From Candidatus Neoanaerotignum tabaqchaliae (GTDB lineage: Bacteria > Bacillota > Clostridia > Lachnospirales > Anaerotignaceae), in contig CAJFUS010000086.1 in assembly GCA_904420235.1 (NCBI GenBank), positions 1-14,063 on the forward strand: a stretch of DNA of 14,063 nucleotides, in the 5' to 3' direction. Positions 1 to 7,410 of the stretch are shown here, in pieces; position 1 is the stretch's first letter, and every line of letters starts with the position of its first letter. The position numbers were made by a program, and so were the translations under genes. The notes under the pieces are model-generated. The model saw only the letters and a program-made list of their open reading frames with translations. It was not told where the DNA came from and ran no database searches.

Positions 1-920
1 TAATGGATTTGGAGGATATAGACCATCAGCTTTCAAAGGCAAAGCTTCTTGGCTCAAAGGGTACAACAGGAACACAGGCCAGCTTTCTTGAGCTTTTTGA
101 CGGCGACCATGAGAAGGTTAAAAAAATTGATGGCATGATTGCTGAGAAAATGGGATTTAAGGAATGTTTCGCTGTTTCGGGGCAGACATATCCAAGAAAA
201 CTGGATTATCAAATTTTAAGTCTGCTTTCGCAGGTTGCCCAAAGCGCCTATAAATTCAGCAATGACATAAGGCTTTTGCAACACCTTAAAGAGGTTGAGG
301 AGCCTTTTGAGAAGAATCAAATAGGTTCGTCGGCAATGGCCTATAAAAGAAATCCTATGAGAAGTGAAAGAATTGGTTCTCTTGCCAGATATGTAATATC
401 AGCCGCCATTAATCCGGCTATAACGGCATCAACTCAGTGGTTTGAGAGAACTCTTGATGATTCGGCCAATAAAAGAATAAGTGTTCCAGAGGCTTTCCTT
501 GCACTTGATTCTGTTTTAAGCCTTTATAGGAATGTTGTTGACGGTCTTGTGGTTTATCCGAAGGTTATAGAGCAGCACCTTAACAATGAGCTGCCGTTTA
601 TGGCTACTGAGAATATAATGATGGACGCTGTTAAAAAAGGCGGCAACCGTCAGGAGCTTCACGAAAGGATACGTCAGCACTCTATGGCCGCTGGAAAGGT
701 TGTAAAGTCTGAAGGCAAGCCTAATGACCTTCTTCAAAGAATAGCCAATGACCCTGTTTTTGGTCTTACAATAGAAGAACTTAATTCTATAATGGACGCC
801 AAAAACTTTGTTGGACGCGCGCCTCAGCAGACAGAAGAATTTATAAAAAATGTTGTTAAACCAATTCTTGAAGCCAACAAAGACCTTTTAAGCGATACAG
901 GGGAGGAAATAAGAGTTTAA
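1..920 (+). CDS. purB: Adenylosuccinate lyase, 3' part (5' end outside window)
   Basis: Adenylosuccinate lyase removes fumarate from SAICAR in IMP synthesis and from adenylosuccinate to give AMP; it is a cytosolic homotetramer of the fumarase/aspartase superfamily. The frame is open to the left edge, so about 305 C-terminal residues are visible and roughly 170 N-terminal residues are missing. The superfamily signature GSSAMAYKRNPMRSE lies at visible residues 108-122 and includes the catalytic-loop serines (109/110). Upstream is TTGTQASFLELFDGD (21-35); downstream are QWFERTLDDSAN, GLVVYPKVIE, ELPFMATENI and GRAPQQ. These blocks resemble, from memory, the human ADSL branch more than the shorter B. 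subtilis PurB. The reading frame is intact to its TAA. A terminator about 130 nt downstream separates it from purA, the enzyme of the preceding step. Function is secure; the branch assignment is by memory. Confidence 0.96.
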   Translation, partial: MDLEDIDHQLSKAKLLGSKGTTGTQASFLELFDGDHEKVKKIDGMIAEKMGFKECFAVSGQTYPRKLDYQILSLLSQVAQSAYKFSNDIRLLQHLKEVEEPFEKNQIGSSAMAYKRNPMRSERIGSLARYVISAAINPAITASTQWFERTLDDSANKRISVPEAFLALDSVLSLYRNVVDGLVVYPKVIEQHLNNELPFMATENIMMDAVKKGGNRQELHERIRQHSMAAGKVVKSEGKPNDLLQRIANDPVFGLTIEELNSIMDAKNFVGRAPQQTEEFIKNVVKPILEANKDLLSDTGEEIRV

Positions 921-940
921 CCAATAAAGTATGTATTTAA

Positions 941-1042
941 GTTGGGAATGTATTTGTAAAATTAGATACAGGTTTAGTATTGACTGATTTTACAGGCATT
1001 ACCAAAGCATTTGGTTATAAGCAATTTGGAGAAAGTATTTAA
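941..1042 (+). pseudogene. Possible scrap of a decayed coding sequence
   Basis: Between the purB stop and its terminator one frame stays open for 33 codons and then ends in TAA. It has no ATG start and is preceded directly by an in-frame TAA. The translation (VGNVFVKLDTGLVLTDFTG, then ITKAFGYKQFGESI) has a balanced amino-acid mix, unlike the K/N/I/Y-rich noise of the surrounding AT-rich DNA. I do not recognise a family. It could be the tail of a deleted gene or chance; a run of this length is not rare by itself. Confidence 0.25.
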
Positions 1043-1047
1043 TATTT

Positions 1048-1075
1048 AAAAAGCCCGTTTTATGCGGGCTTTTTT
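1048..1075 (+). terminator. Intrinsic terminator after purB
   Basis: A GC-rich stem GCCCG (1053-1057) pairs with CGGGC (1065-1069) around a 7-nt loop. It is flanked by an A5 run that pairs with the T6 tail at 1070-1075. This is a canonical rho-independent terminator, and it separates purB transcription from the purA unit. Confidence 0.9.
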
Positions 1076-1247
1076 AGCGTTTATATGGCGGTTATTAATT
1101 TTAATTATTCATTGCAAAACGTCGTTTTTGGTATACGAAGTATAACTTTTTGATTACTAAACATTATTTTTGCTGGAGTAAAAGTGGTTTTATTTTATTA
1201 TGAATTTAGAATAATTAATAATTATATCTACTATAAAAAGTATTTAT

Positions 1248-1276
1248 TTTACTTATAACAATAAATATAATATAAT
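1248..1276 (+). promoter_or_regulatory. Predicted sigma-A promoter of purA
   Basis: TTTACT (1248-1253) and a perfect TATAAT (1271-1276) are separated by 17 nt. Transcription would start near 1283 and leave a leader of about 45 nt. The -10 hexamer is convincing; the -35 matches at four of six positions. The DNA from 1076 to 1247 is AT-rich, and I see no gene, purine riboswitch or PurR-like box in it. Confidence 0.6.
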
Positions 1277-1327
1277 ATGAAATGGTAAAAAACTAAAATA
1301 CTTTTAACTTACAGGAGTGATTGTGTA

Positions 1328-2605
1328 ATGGTTAAAGCGATTGTTGGTTCCTGCTGGGGCGATGAGGGAAAGGGCAAGATTACAGACCTGCTTGCTGAAA
1401 AAGCCGACATAGTAATACGTTTTCAAGGCGGAAGCAATGCGGGGCATACCATAATTAATGAGCATGGCAAGTTTGCCCTTCATCAAATGCCATCAGGTGT
1501 TTTTAATAAGAACACTGTAAATATTATTGGAAACGGCGTGGCTTTTAATGTGCCATATTTTATAAAAGAGCTTCAGTATCTTGAGGAAAGCGGAATTAAA
1601 AATCCTAAAATAATGATTTCCGACAGAGTCCAGCTTCTTATGCCTTACCATATCCTTTTTGACACCCTTGAGGAAGCCAGATTAAGTGATAAGCAGTTTG
1701 GCTCAACCAAAAGCGGTATAGCTCCTTTTTATTCTGATAAATATGCCAAAACAGGAATACAAATTTGCGACCTTTTTTATGAGGATGTTTTTATGGAAAG
1801 AATTAAGGCGGCCTGCGAGGTGAAAAATGTTCTTCTTGAGCATTTGTATCACCAGCCGCTTCTTGACCCAAAGAAAATATTTGACGAGGTTATGGGATAT
1901 AGAAAATATATTGAGCCTTATATAGCAAATACCGCTGAATATCTTAGCAAAGCCGTTAAAGAGGGAAAAGAAATTCTTCTGGAAGGTCAGCTTGGTGCCC
2001 TTAAGGACCCTGACCACGGCATATATCCAATGACAACATCGTCATCAACAATATCCGGTTTTGGTTCTGTTGGTGCGGGAGGAATACCTCCATACGCCAT
2101 TGAAAAAGTTTATACGGTTGTAAAAGCCTATTCAAGCGCCGTTGGCGGCGGAGCCTTTGTAAGCGAAATTTTCGGAGACGAGGCGCAGGAGCTTAGAATT
2201 AGAGGCGGAGACGCCGGAGAGTTTGGAGCCACAACCGGAAGGCCAAGAAGAATGGGCTGGTTTGATTGTGTAGCCGCCCGCTATGGCTGTATGCTTCAGG
2301 GAACAACTGATATAGCGTTTACGGTTGTTGATGTTTTGGGATACCTTGACGAGATACCGGTTTGCGTCGGATATGAGATTGACGGAAAGGTTACAAAGGA
2401 ATTCCCTGTAACGCCGCTTCTTGAGAAAGCAAAGCCGGTGCTTAAAGTGCTTCCTGGCTGGAAATGCGATATACGCGGCATAACCGAGTATGATAAGCTT
2501 CCAGAAAACGCAAGGAACTATATAGAATTTATCGAAAAAGAACTTGGCTATCCTATAAGCATTGTGTCAACAGGTCCTAAGAGACATGAAATAATTTACA
2601 GATAA
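1328..2605 (+). CDS. purA: Adenylosuccinate synthetase, divergent clade
   Basis: PurA uses GTP to join IMP and aspartate into adenylosuccinate, the first committed step to AMP; it is a cytosolic dimer. The 425-residue length is normal. The P-loop-like GDEGKGK (11-17) carries the catalytic Asp12, and SNAGHT (36-41) holds catalytic His40. ATTGRPRR (301-308) supplies the IMP/aspartate-binding arginines, and STGP (414-417) ends the guanine pocket. Several blocks are atypical: TKSGIAPFY (127-135) has Ser129 where E. coli has Arg143; EGQLGALKD (219-227) has Leu222 at the Gln224 position; TVVD (332-335) replaces the TKLD guanine motif. Asp12 is kept, which argues against phage PurZ, where that Asp is changed. 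ATG is preceded by AGGAGTG at 1313-1319. I recall similar sequences in Lachnospiraceae, so this looks like a clade feature and not decay. Confidence 0.95.
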   Translation: MVKAIVGSCWGDEGKGKITDLLAEKADIVIRFQGGSNAGHTIINEHGKFALHQMPSGVFNKNTVNIIGNGVAFNVPYFIKELQYLEESGIKNPKIMISDRVQLLMPYHILFDTLEEARLSDKQFGSTKSGIAPFYSDKYAKTGIQICDLFYEDVFMERIKAACEVKNVLLEHLYHQPLLDPKKIFDEVMGYRKYIEPYIANTAEYLSKAVKEGKEILLEGQLGALKDPDHGIYPMTTSSSTISGFGSVGAGGIPPYAIEKVYTVVKAYSSAVGGGAFVSEIFGDEAQELRIRGGDAGEFGATTGRPRRMGWFDCVAARYGCMLQGTTDIAFTVVDVLGYLDEIPVCVGYEIDGKVTKEFPVTPLLEKAKPVLKVLPGWKCDIRGITEYDKLPENARNYIEFIEKELGYPISIVSTGPKRHEIIYR

Positions 2606-2628
2606 GCCATGTTTATATGAATTTTTTG

Positions 2629-2657
2629 TTGCAACATTTATATTATGGTGTTATAAT
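2629..2657 (+). promoter_or_regulatory. Predicted promoter of the rimP-nusA-infB operon
   Basis: TTGCAA (2629-2634) is followed after exactly 17 nt by TATAAT (2652-2657). A TG one base upstream of the -10 (2649-2650) makes it an extended -10 promoter. Start would be near 2664, giving a leader of about 83 nt before rimP. The rpsO promoter has the same TTGCAA / 17 nt / TGT / -10 layout. Confidence 0.75.
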
Positions 2658-2683
2658 GTAACAGATGGAATAGTGTTTTGGTT

Positions 2684-2722
2684 AAGAGTGGGTGTTTTGC
2701 CCACTCTTTTGTTTACTTTTTT
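2684..2722 (+). terminator. Leader terminator/attenuator hairpin upstream of rimP-nusA
   Basis: AAGAGTGGG (2684-2692) pairs perfectly with CCCACTCTT (2700-2708) across a 7-nt loop. The following T-rich tract (2709-2722) is broken by a G at 2711 and by AC at 2715-2716. The element lies downstream of the operon promoter and about 25 nt before the rimP start, so operon transcripts must read through it. It may also stop read-through from purA, which has no other terminator. In B. subtilis a NusA-dependent terminator in the equivalent leader mediates NusA autoregulation; the same role here is inferred. Confidence 0.7.
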
Positions 2723-2746
2723 ATTATAAAAGTAAGAGGTGATTTT

Positions 2747-3214
2747 ATGGGAAGCTCTATGAATACGGCAAAGAGAGTTGAGGCACTTTTATCAGGAACG
2801 GCCGAGGAAATGGGATTTGAGATAGTTGACGTTGAGTTTGTGAAAGAAGGTCAAAATTATTACTTGCGGGTATATCTTGACAAACAGGGCGGAATTACAA
2901 TAGACGACTGCGAGATTTTTAGTAAAGCCGCTGAAAAGCTGCTTGACGACAGCGACCCTATTGAGCAGGCTTATATATTTGAGGTTAGCTCTCCGGGAAT
3001 TGACAGGCCACTTAAAAAAGACTCCGATTTCGAGAAATATGCCGGAGAGATTGTTGATATAAAACTTTATAAGGCAATTAATGGCTCAAAAGAGTTTCAG
3101 GGAAAGCTTAAGGGCCTTGAGGATAATAATATAGTTATAATTGACGAGGACGGAAACGAGATGAGCTTTGACAGAAAAAGCGTTTCATCGGCGCGCCTTG
3201 CGGTTATTTTTTAA
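2747..3214 (+). CDS. rimP: Ribosome maturation factor RimP
   Basis: RimP (formerly YlxS/YhbC) binds the 30S subunit during assembly and helps S12 and neighbouring proteins to dock. The 155-residue protein has the N-terminal alpha/beta domain (about 1-85, with GFEIVDVEFVKEG and YYLRVYLDKQGGITIDDCE). The signature FEVSSPGIDRPLK follows, and then a C-terminal SH3-like domain ending in AVIF. The start is ATG 2747, preceded by AGAGGTGA (2735-2742). An upstream in-frame GTG-type start at 2678 is rejected, because it would place the leader hairpin inside the coding region. An ATG four codons later is possible. This is the first gene of the operon; the nusA ribosome binding site overlaps its stop codon. 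Confidence 0.93.
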   Translation: MGSSMNTAKRVEALLSGTAEEMGFEIVDVEFVKEGQNYYLRVYLDKQGGITIDDCEIFSKAAEKLLDDSDPIEQAYIFEVSSPGIDRPLKKDSDFEKYAGEIVDIKLYKAINGSKEFQGKLKGLEDNNIVIIDEDGNEMSFDRKSVSSARLAVIF

Positions 3215-3230
3215 GGAGGTTTAGGTAAAA

Positions 3231-4418
3231 GTGGACAAGGTTGATAAGGCTGAATTTATTGAAGCCCTTAACATTATTGAAAAAGAAAAAGGAATAGACA
3301 AAGAAGTTATTTTTGACGCCATAGAAGCTTCTCTTGTTTCAGCGTGCAAAAAGAATTTTGGTTCTTCTCAGAATGTAAAGGTTGAGATAAACAGGGAAAC
3401 GGGAGAAGTGGCCGTTTACGCTCAAAAAGAGATTGTTGAGACTGTTGAGGACCCACTTACACAAATTTCATATCAGGAGGCTAAAATTTTAGGGCCTCAG
3501 TATCACTTGGGCGATACCTATAATGAGGTTATAACACCAAGAAATTTTGGAAGAATATCGGCGCAGACCGCCAAACAGGTTGTTGTTCAAAAATTCCGCG
3601 AGGCAGAGAGGGAAATACTTTATAATCAATATATAACAAAAGAAAGAGAGATAATAACCGGTATAGTTCAGCGCCATGAAAAAAAGAACGTTATAGTTCA
3701 GCTTGGAAAAATAGACGCTATACTTTTGCCTAATGAGCAGATTGCCGGAGAGGAGTATAATTTTGGCGACAGAATAAAGGTTTATGTGCTTGAGGTTAAG
3801 CAAACAACAAAAGGTCCGCAGATTTATGTTTCAAGAACTCATCCGGAGCTTGTTAAGCGTCTTTTTGAACAGGAGGTTCCGGAGGTTCATGACGGTGTTG
3901 TTGAGATTAAGAGCATAGCCAGAGAGGCTGGTTCAAGAACAAAGATTGCCGTATGGTCAAAAGACCCTAATGTTGACGCCGTAGGCGCTTGTGTTGGACA
4001 AAATGGCTGCCGAGTTAACATCATAGTAAGCGAACTTAACGGTGAGAAAATAGACATTATTGAGTGGAATGAGAATCCGGAAACGTTTATAGCTTCGGCT
4101 TTAAGTCCGTCAAAGGTTGTAGCGGTTAAAATAAACGATGGCGAGCAAAGTGCGAAAATTGTTGTGCCGGACCATCAGCTTTCTCTTGCCATAGGCCGCG
4201 AGGGACAGAACGCAAGGCTTTCGGCTAAGCTTACTGGCTGGAGGATAGATATAAAAAGCGAGACTCAAGCTGACGAAACCGGTTTCCTTGATGATGAGGA
4301 AATTGAGCAGCCCAATGATGATGAAGTAAACGAAACTGCCGAAGATTTAGCTGTTGATAATGAGCAGGACAGCCTTGACAGCGAGCAGAACGCTTTAGAT
4401 GAAGACGCTGATGAATAA
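3231..4418 (+). CDS. nusA: Transcription termination/antitermination factor NusA
   Basis: NusA binds RNA polymerase and nascent RNA, promoting pausing and intrinsic termination or supporting antitermination of rRNA operons. Domain order over 395 residues: N-terminal polymerase-binding domain (about 1-125, with the typical EALNIIEKEKGI start), S1 domain (about 137-202), KH1 (about 205-280; GxxG loop GQNG at 256-259) and KH2 (about 283-345; GREG at 322-325). The last 50 or so residues form a strongly acidic D/E/N tail of low complexity; the E. coli-type AR repeats are absent, as usual in Firmicutes. Translation begins at GTG 3231, 10 nt after a perfect AAGGAGGT (3213-3220). No ATG in this region gives a better start. 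The gene is probably autoregulated through the leader hairpin at 2684-2722. Confidence 0.96.
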   Translation: MDKVDKAEFIEALNIIEKEKGIDKEVIFDAIEASLVSACKKNFGSSQNVKVEINRETGEVAVYAQKEIVETVEDPLTQISYQEAKILGPQYHLGDTYNEVITPRNFGRISAQTAKQVVVQKFREAEREILYNQYITKEREIITGIVQRHEKKNVIVQLGKIDAILLPNEQIAGEEYNFGDRIKVYVLEVKQTTKGPQIYVSRTHPELVKRLFEQEVPEVHDGVVEIKSIAREAGSRTKIAVWSKDPNVDAVGACVGQNGCRVNIIVSELNGEKIDIIEWNENPETFIASALSPSKVVAVKINDGEQSAKIVVPDHQLSLAIGREGQNARLSAKLTGWRIDIKSETQADETGFLDDEEIEQPNDDEVNETAEDLAVDNEQDSLDSEQNALDEDADE

Positions 4419-4439
4419 ATTTCATAAGGAGAGAGTGTT

Positions 4440-4712
4440 ATGAAACAAAGGTCAGTTCCTTTAAGGAAATGTACTGGCTGTCAGGAAATGAAAGACAAAC
4501 GGCAGCTTGTTAGAATAGTTAAAAGCGAAGACGGCACATTCAGCGTTGATTTTACAGGAAAAAAGCCAGGCAGAGGCGCTTATATATGCCCTAATATAGA
4601 ATGTCTTGAAAAAGCTCAAAAAACAAAAGGCCTTGAAAGAAGCTTTAAAACAGCGGTGCCTAAAGATGTTTATGAACAACTTAGGGAGGAACTGACAAAT
4701 GGCGAAAAATAA
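4440..4712 (+). CDS. ylxR: YlxR family RNA-binding protein (RnpM, DUF448)
   Basis: This is a 90-residue basic protein of the YlxR family. It has the hallmark RKCTGCQEMKDKRQLVRI near the N-terminus, GRGAYIC in the middle (with another Cys nearby), and a C-terminal helix ending KDVYEQLREEL. The family is nearly always found between nusA and infB in Firmicutes. In B. subtilis it was reported to bind the RNase P RNA and modulate RNase P (name RnpM); applying that role here is by family. The ribosome binding site is AAGGAGAG at 4426-4433. The last 14 nt overlap ylxQ in another frame, so the two are likely coupled in translation. Confidence 0.92.
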   Translation: MKQRSVPLRKCTGCQEMKDKRQLVRIVKSEDGTFSVDFTGKKPGRGAYICPNIECLEKAQKTKGLERSFKTAVPKDVYEQLREELTNGEK

Positions 4713-5004
4713 GTTTATGTCGCTTATGGGAATTTGTCAAAAGGCCGGAAGGCTTGTTTCTGGGGAGTTTGCCTGTGAAAACGCTGTTAAAGCCAAAAAA
4801 GCCAAACTTATTGTAATTGCCGAGGATGCTTCTGAGAATACTAAAAAAAAGTTTGGTAATTCAGCTAAGTTTTATAATATAAATCTAATATGTGCGGGAA
4901 GCAAAGATGAGTTGGGAAAAGTTATAGGAAGGGGCGCGCGTTCGGTTGTGGCGATAACGGACGAGGGCTTTGCCGCGGAACTTGTTAAGGTTTTTAATTC
5001 GTAG
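4699..5004 (+). CDS. ylxQ: YlxQ, L7Ae/L30e-family RNA-binding protein
   Basis: This 101-residue protein has the L7Ae/L30e/S12e alpha-beta-alpha fold pattern. MSLMGICQKAGRLVSGE is followed by AVKAKKAKLIVIAEDASENTKKK and, near the end, the GRGARSVVAITDEGFA segment. Family members bind kink-turn RNAs; the target of YlxQ is not well established. ATG 4699 lies inside the end of ylxR, with GGGAGGA at 4684-4690 as ribosome binding site. A 33-nt spacer to infB contains the infB Shine-Dalgarno. Members are sometimes annotated as ribosomal protein L7Ae-like; the operon position supports ylxQ. Confidence 0.9.
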   Translation: MAKNKFMSLMGICQKAGRLVSGEFACENAVKAKKAKLIVIAEDASENTKKKFGNSAKFYNINLICAGSKDELGKVIGRGARSVVAITDEGFAAELVKVFNS

Positions 5005-5037
5005 GCGCGCCATGGTTTGCATTAGGAGGTGGAGCCT

Positions 5038-7401
5038 TTGTCAAAAGTAAGAGTGTATGAATTGTCAAAGGAATTGAATATAAGCAGTAAGTTAATTGTG
5101 GAAAAAGCTAAGGAGTTTGGGATTTCGGTATCAAATCTAAGCGCTGTTGATGAGGAGTTTGCGTCAAAAATAAGGAATGCCTTTTCTCCGGAAAAGCCAA
5201 AGGCTAAGGAAGAGTCATCAGTTCTTGTTTCCGACAAAACAGAGAAAACAGAAGCAAAAAAGCAAACTGCTGAGCCTAATAAGGATAGGACAGCTAAAGG
5301 ACAGCCTAAGCCTAAGTCTGACAGGAAACCTCAGCGTTCTGAAAATTCCGGAAACGGACAGAATTTTAAAAAACCTCAGGGATTTAAAAAGGAACAGCCT
5401 GAATATGTATCCCATGATAATAGGAAAAAGCCAAATGAAAGAAACGACCAGCAGAAAGCTATAAGCGCCAAATCTTCGGTGCCTTCAGAAAATAACAAAA
5501 AAAACGACGGAAATAAGAACAGAAATAATCAGCATAACCAGAAAAACGGAAAGGGCAATTTTAAGAACAACGGACAAAATAATAATCACTCTAAGCCTAA
5601 AGTTCAGGAGGTTAAGACACCTCAGCCGGTTAAAGAAGAGGACGACGAGCTTAAAATTAAAAAGATACCAGCAGAGCTTACACTTGCAGAGCTTGCCGAG
5701 GTATTAGGCAAAAAAACAGCCGAGCTTATAAAGGCTCTTTTCCTTGAGGGCAAGGTTATGACTCCAAATACTACCCTTGATTTCGACTCAGCCTCTGAAA
5801 TAGCCGAGAAGTATAATGTTATACTTGAACTTGAGGAAGAAAAGGACATATTTGAAGAGGTTTTTGAGGAAGAGGCTGTTGACGAGTCGAAGCTTAAGGA
5901 AAGGCCGCCTGTTGTAGTTGTTATGGGCCATGTTGACCATGGAAAAACCTCTCTTCTTGACGCCATAAGACACAGCAATGTTACAAGCGGAGAGGCTGGG
6001 GGAATTACTCAGCATATAGGTGCCTATACTGTTCAAATTAATGGAAAACCAATAACATTCCTTGACACACCGGGCCATGAGGCTTTCACAGCCATGCGTA
6101 TGAGAGGTGCGCAGGTTACGGATATAGCCGTTCTTGTTGTTGCTGCCGACGACGGCGTTATGCCGCAGACCATAGAGGCTATAAACCACGCCAAAGCCGC
6201 AGGAGTTGACATTATAGTTGCCATAAACAAAATGGATAAGCCAAGCGCCAATCCAGATAGGGTTAAGCAGGAGCTTGTTGAATACGGCGTAATGGCCGAA
6301 GATTGGGGCGGAGATACCATATGCGTTCCAGTTTCGGCGGTTAAGAAAACCGGAATAGACACACTTCTTGAGATGATTACACTTGTAGCCGAGATGAAAG
6401 AGCTTAAGGCAAATCCAGACCAGAGGGCCAGAGGAACAATAATAGAGGCGCAGCTTGACAAGGGACGCGGACCTGTTGCAACGGTGCTTGTTCAAAATGG
6501 AACCCTTAACATAGGCGACCCTGTTGTGGCCGGAAGCGCCTATGGAAAAATAAGGGCCATGATGGACGACAAAGGAAGAAGAGTTAAAAAAGCGGGACCT
6601 TCAACGCCTGTTGAGATACTTGGTCTTTCAGAAGTTCCTTCTGCCGGCGATAGCTTTTATGTTGCTGAAAATGAGAAACAAGCAAGACAGGTTGCCGAAA
6701 GCGTTATAGCCAAAAATAGAACTGAACTTATTAAAAATACTCCTCAAAAGGTATCTCTTGACGACTTGTTTACACAAATACAGTCTGGAAATGTTAAGGA
6801 GTTAGGCGTTGTTGTTAAGGCAGATGTTCAAGGTTCAGTTGAGGCTGTTAAGCAGAGCCTTGAAAAACTTTCAAATGATGAGGTTAGGGTGCGCATAATT
6901 CATGGCGGTGTTGGAACAATAACAGAGTCAGACGTTATGCTTGCCAGCGCGTCAAATGCTATTATAATAGGTTTTAATGTAAGGCCGGAGCCGGCAGCAA
7001 AAATATTTGCCGACAACGAGAAAGTTGACGTAAGGCTTTACAGAGTAATATACAACGCCATTGAGGATATAAGCGCCGCTATGAAGGGGCTTTTGGACCC
7101 TGTTTATGAAGAAAAAGTAACAGGTCATGCCGAAGTACGTCAAATTTATAAGGCGTCGGGTGTTGGAACAATATGCGGAAGCTATGTTCTTGACGGAAAA
7201 ATAGCAAGAGGAAGCAAAATTAGAGTTGTGCGTGACGGCATAGTTGTGTTTGAGGGCGAAATGGAAAGTCTTAAGCGCTTTAAGGATGATGTTAAAGAGG
7301 TAAACACCGGATATGAGTGCGGTATAGTAATAAAGAAATTCAACGACGTTAAAATGGGTGATACTCTTGAAGCTTTTGTAATGGAGGAAGTCCCAAGATA
7401 A
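5038..7401 (+). CDS. infB: Translation initiation factor IF-2
   Basis: IF2 is the GTPase that places fMet-tRNA on the 30S subunit and promotes 50S joining. The 787-residue protein starts with an IF2_N helix bundle (about 1-48). A K/N/Q/P-rich disordered linker follows (about 50-200), then a second IF2_N-like domain (about 207-275). The G domain has GHVDHGKT (297-304), GGITQHIG, DTPGHEAF (343-350), NKMD (397-400) and a VSAVKK G5 segment. Domains II, III and the fMet-tRNA-binding IV complete it. I choose TTG 5038, which gives MSKVRVYELSKEL, with AGGAGGT (5024-5030) 7 nt upstream. The GTG at 5029 overlaps the Shine-Dalgarno itself and adds an atypical MEP. Unlike B. subtilis, no ylxP separates infB from rbfA. 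Confidence 0.96.
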   Translation: MSKVRVYELSKELNISSKLIVEKAKEFGISVSNLSAVDEEFASKIRNAFSPEKPKAKEESSVLVSDKTEKTEAKKQTAEPNKDRTAKGQPKPKSDRKPQRSENSGNGQNFKKPQGFKKEQPEYVSHDNRKKPNERNDQQKAISAKSSVPSENNKKNDGNKNRNNQHNQKNGKGNFKNNGQNNNHSKPKVQEVKTPQPVKEEDDELKIKKIPAELTLAELAEVLGKKTAELIKALFLEGKVMTPNTTLDFDSASEIAEKYNVILELEEEKDIFEEVFEEEAVDESKLKERPPVVVVMGHVDHGKTSLLDAIRHSNVTSGEAGGITQHIGAYTVQINGKPITFLDTPGHEAFTAMRMRGAQVTDIAVLVVAADDGVMPQTIEAINHAKAAGVDIIVAINKMDKPSANPDRVKQELVEYGVMAEDWGGDTICVPVSAVKKTGIDTLLEMITLVAEMKELKANPDQRARGTIIEAQLDKGRGPVATVLVQNGTLNIGDPVVAGSAYGKIRAMMDDKGRRVKKAGPSTPVEILGLSEVPSAGDSFYVAENEKQARQVAESVIAKNRTELIKNTPQKVSLDDLFTQIQSGNVKELGVVVKADVQGSVEAVKQSLEKLSNDEVRVRIIHGGVGTITESDVMLASASNAIIIGFNVRPEPAAKIFADNEKVDVRLYRVIYNAIEDISAAMKGLLDPVYEEKVTGHAEVRQIYKASGVGTICGSYVLDGKIARGSKIRVVRDGIVVFEGEMESLKRFKDDVKEVNTGYECGIVIKKFNDVKMGDTLEAFVMEEVPR

Positions 7402-7410
7402 GGTGATAAA

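Noticed and set aside
1132..1144. TATAC-GAA-GTATA palindrome resembling half of a loxP arm
   Set aside because: Only a short palindrome in AT-rich DNA; there is no second arm or spacer, and no recombinase nearby.
1076..1327. Possible purine riboswitch or PurR operator before purA
   Set aside because: No purine aptamer core and no PurR-box-like motif could be found; only a promoter and a ribosome binding site are supported.
1328..2605. PurZ (2-aminoadenine pathway) in place of PurA
   Set aside because: The Asp of WGDEGKGK is kept, whereas PurZ changes it, and the context is chromosomal housekeeping with no phage genes.
2678..2746. Upstream extension of rimP by 23 codons
   Set aside because: It overlaps the leader hairpin, has no ribosome binding site, and adds a hydrophobic segment not found in RimP; ATG 2747 has a good Shine-Dalgarno.
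3190..5011. Two GGCGCGCC octamers (3190-3197 and 5004-5011)
   Set aside because: One lies in rimP codons and one at the ylxQ stop; no other structure links them, so chance is adequate.
5788..6495. Long - strand open frames of 235 and 142 codons inside infB
   Set aside because: They are antisense shadows of the strongly conserved IF2 G domain, with no ribosome binding site and no recognisable product.
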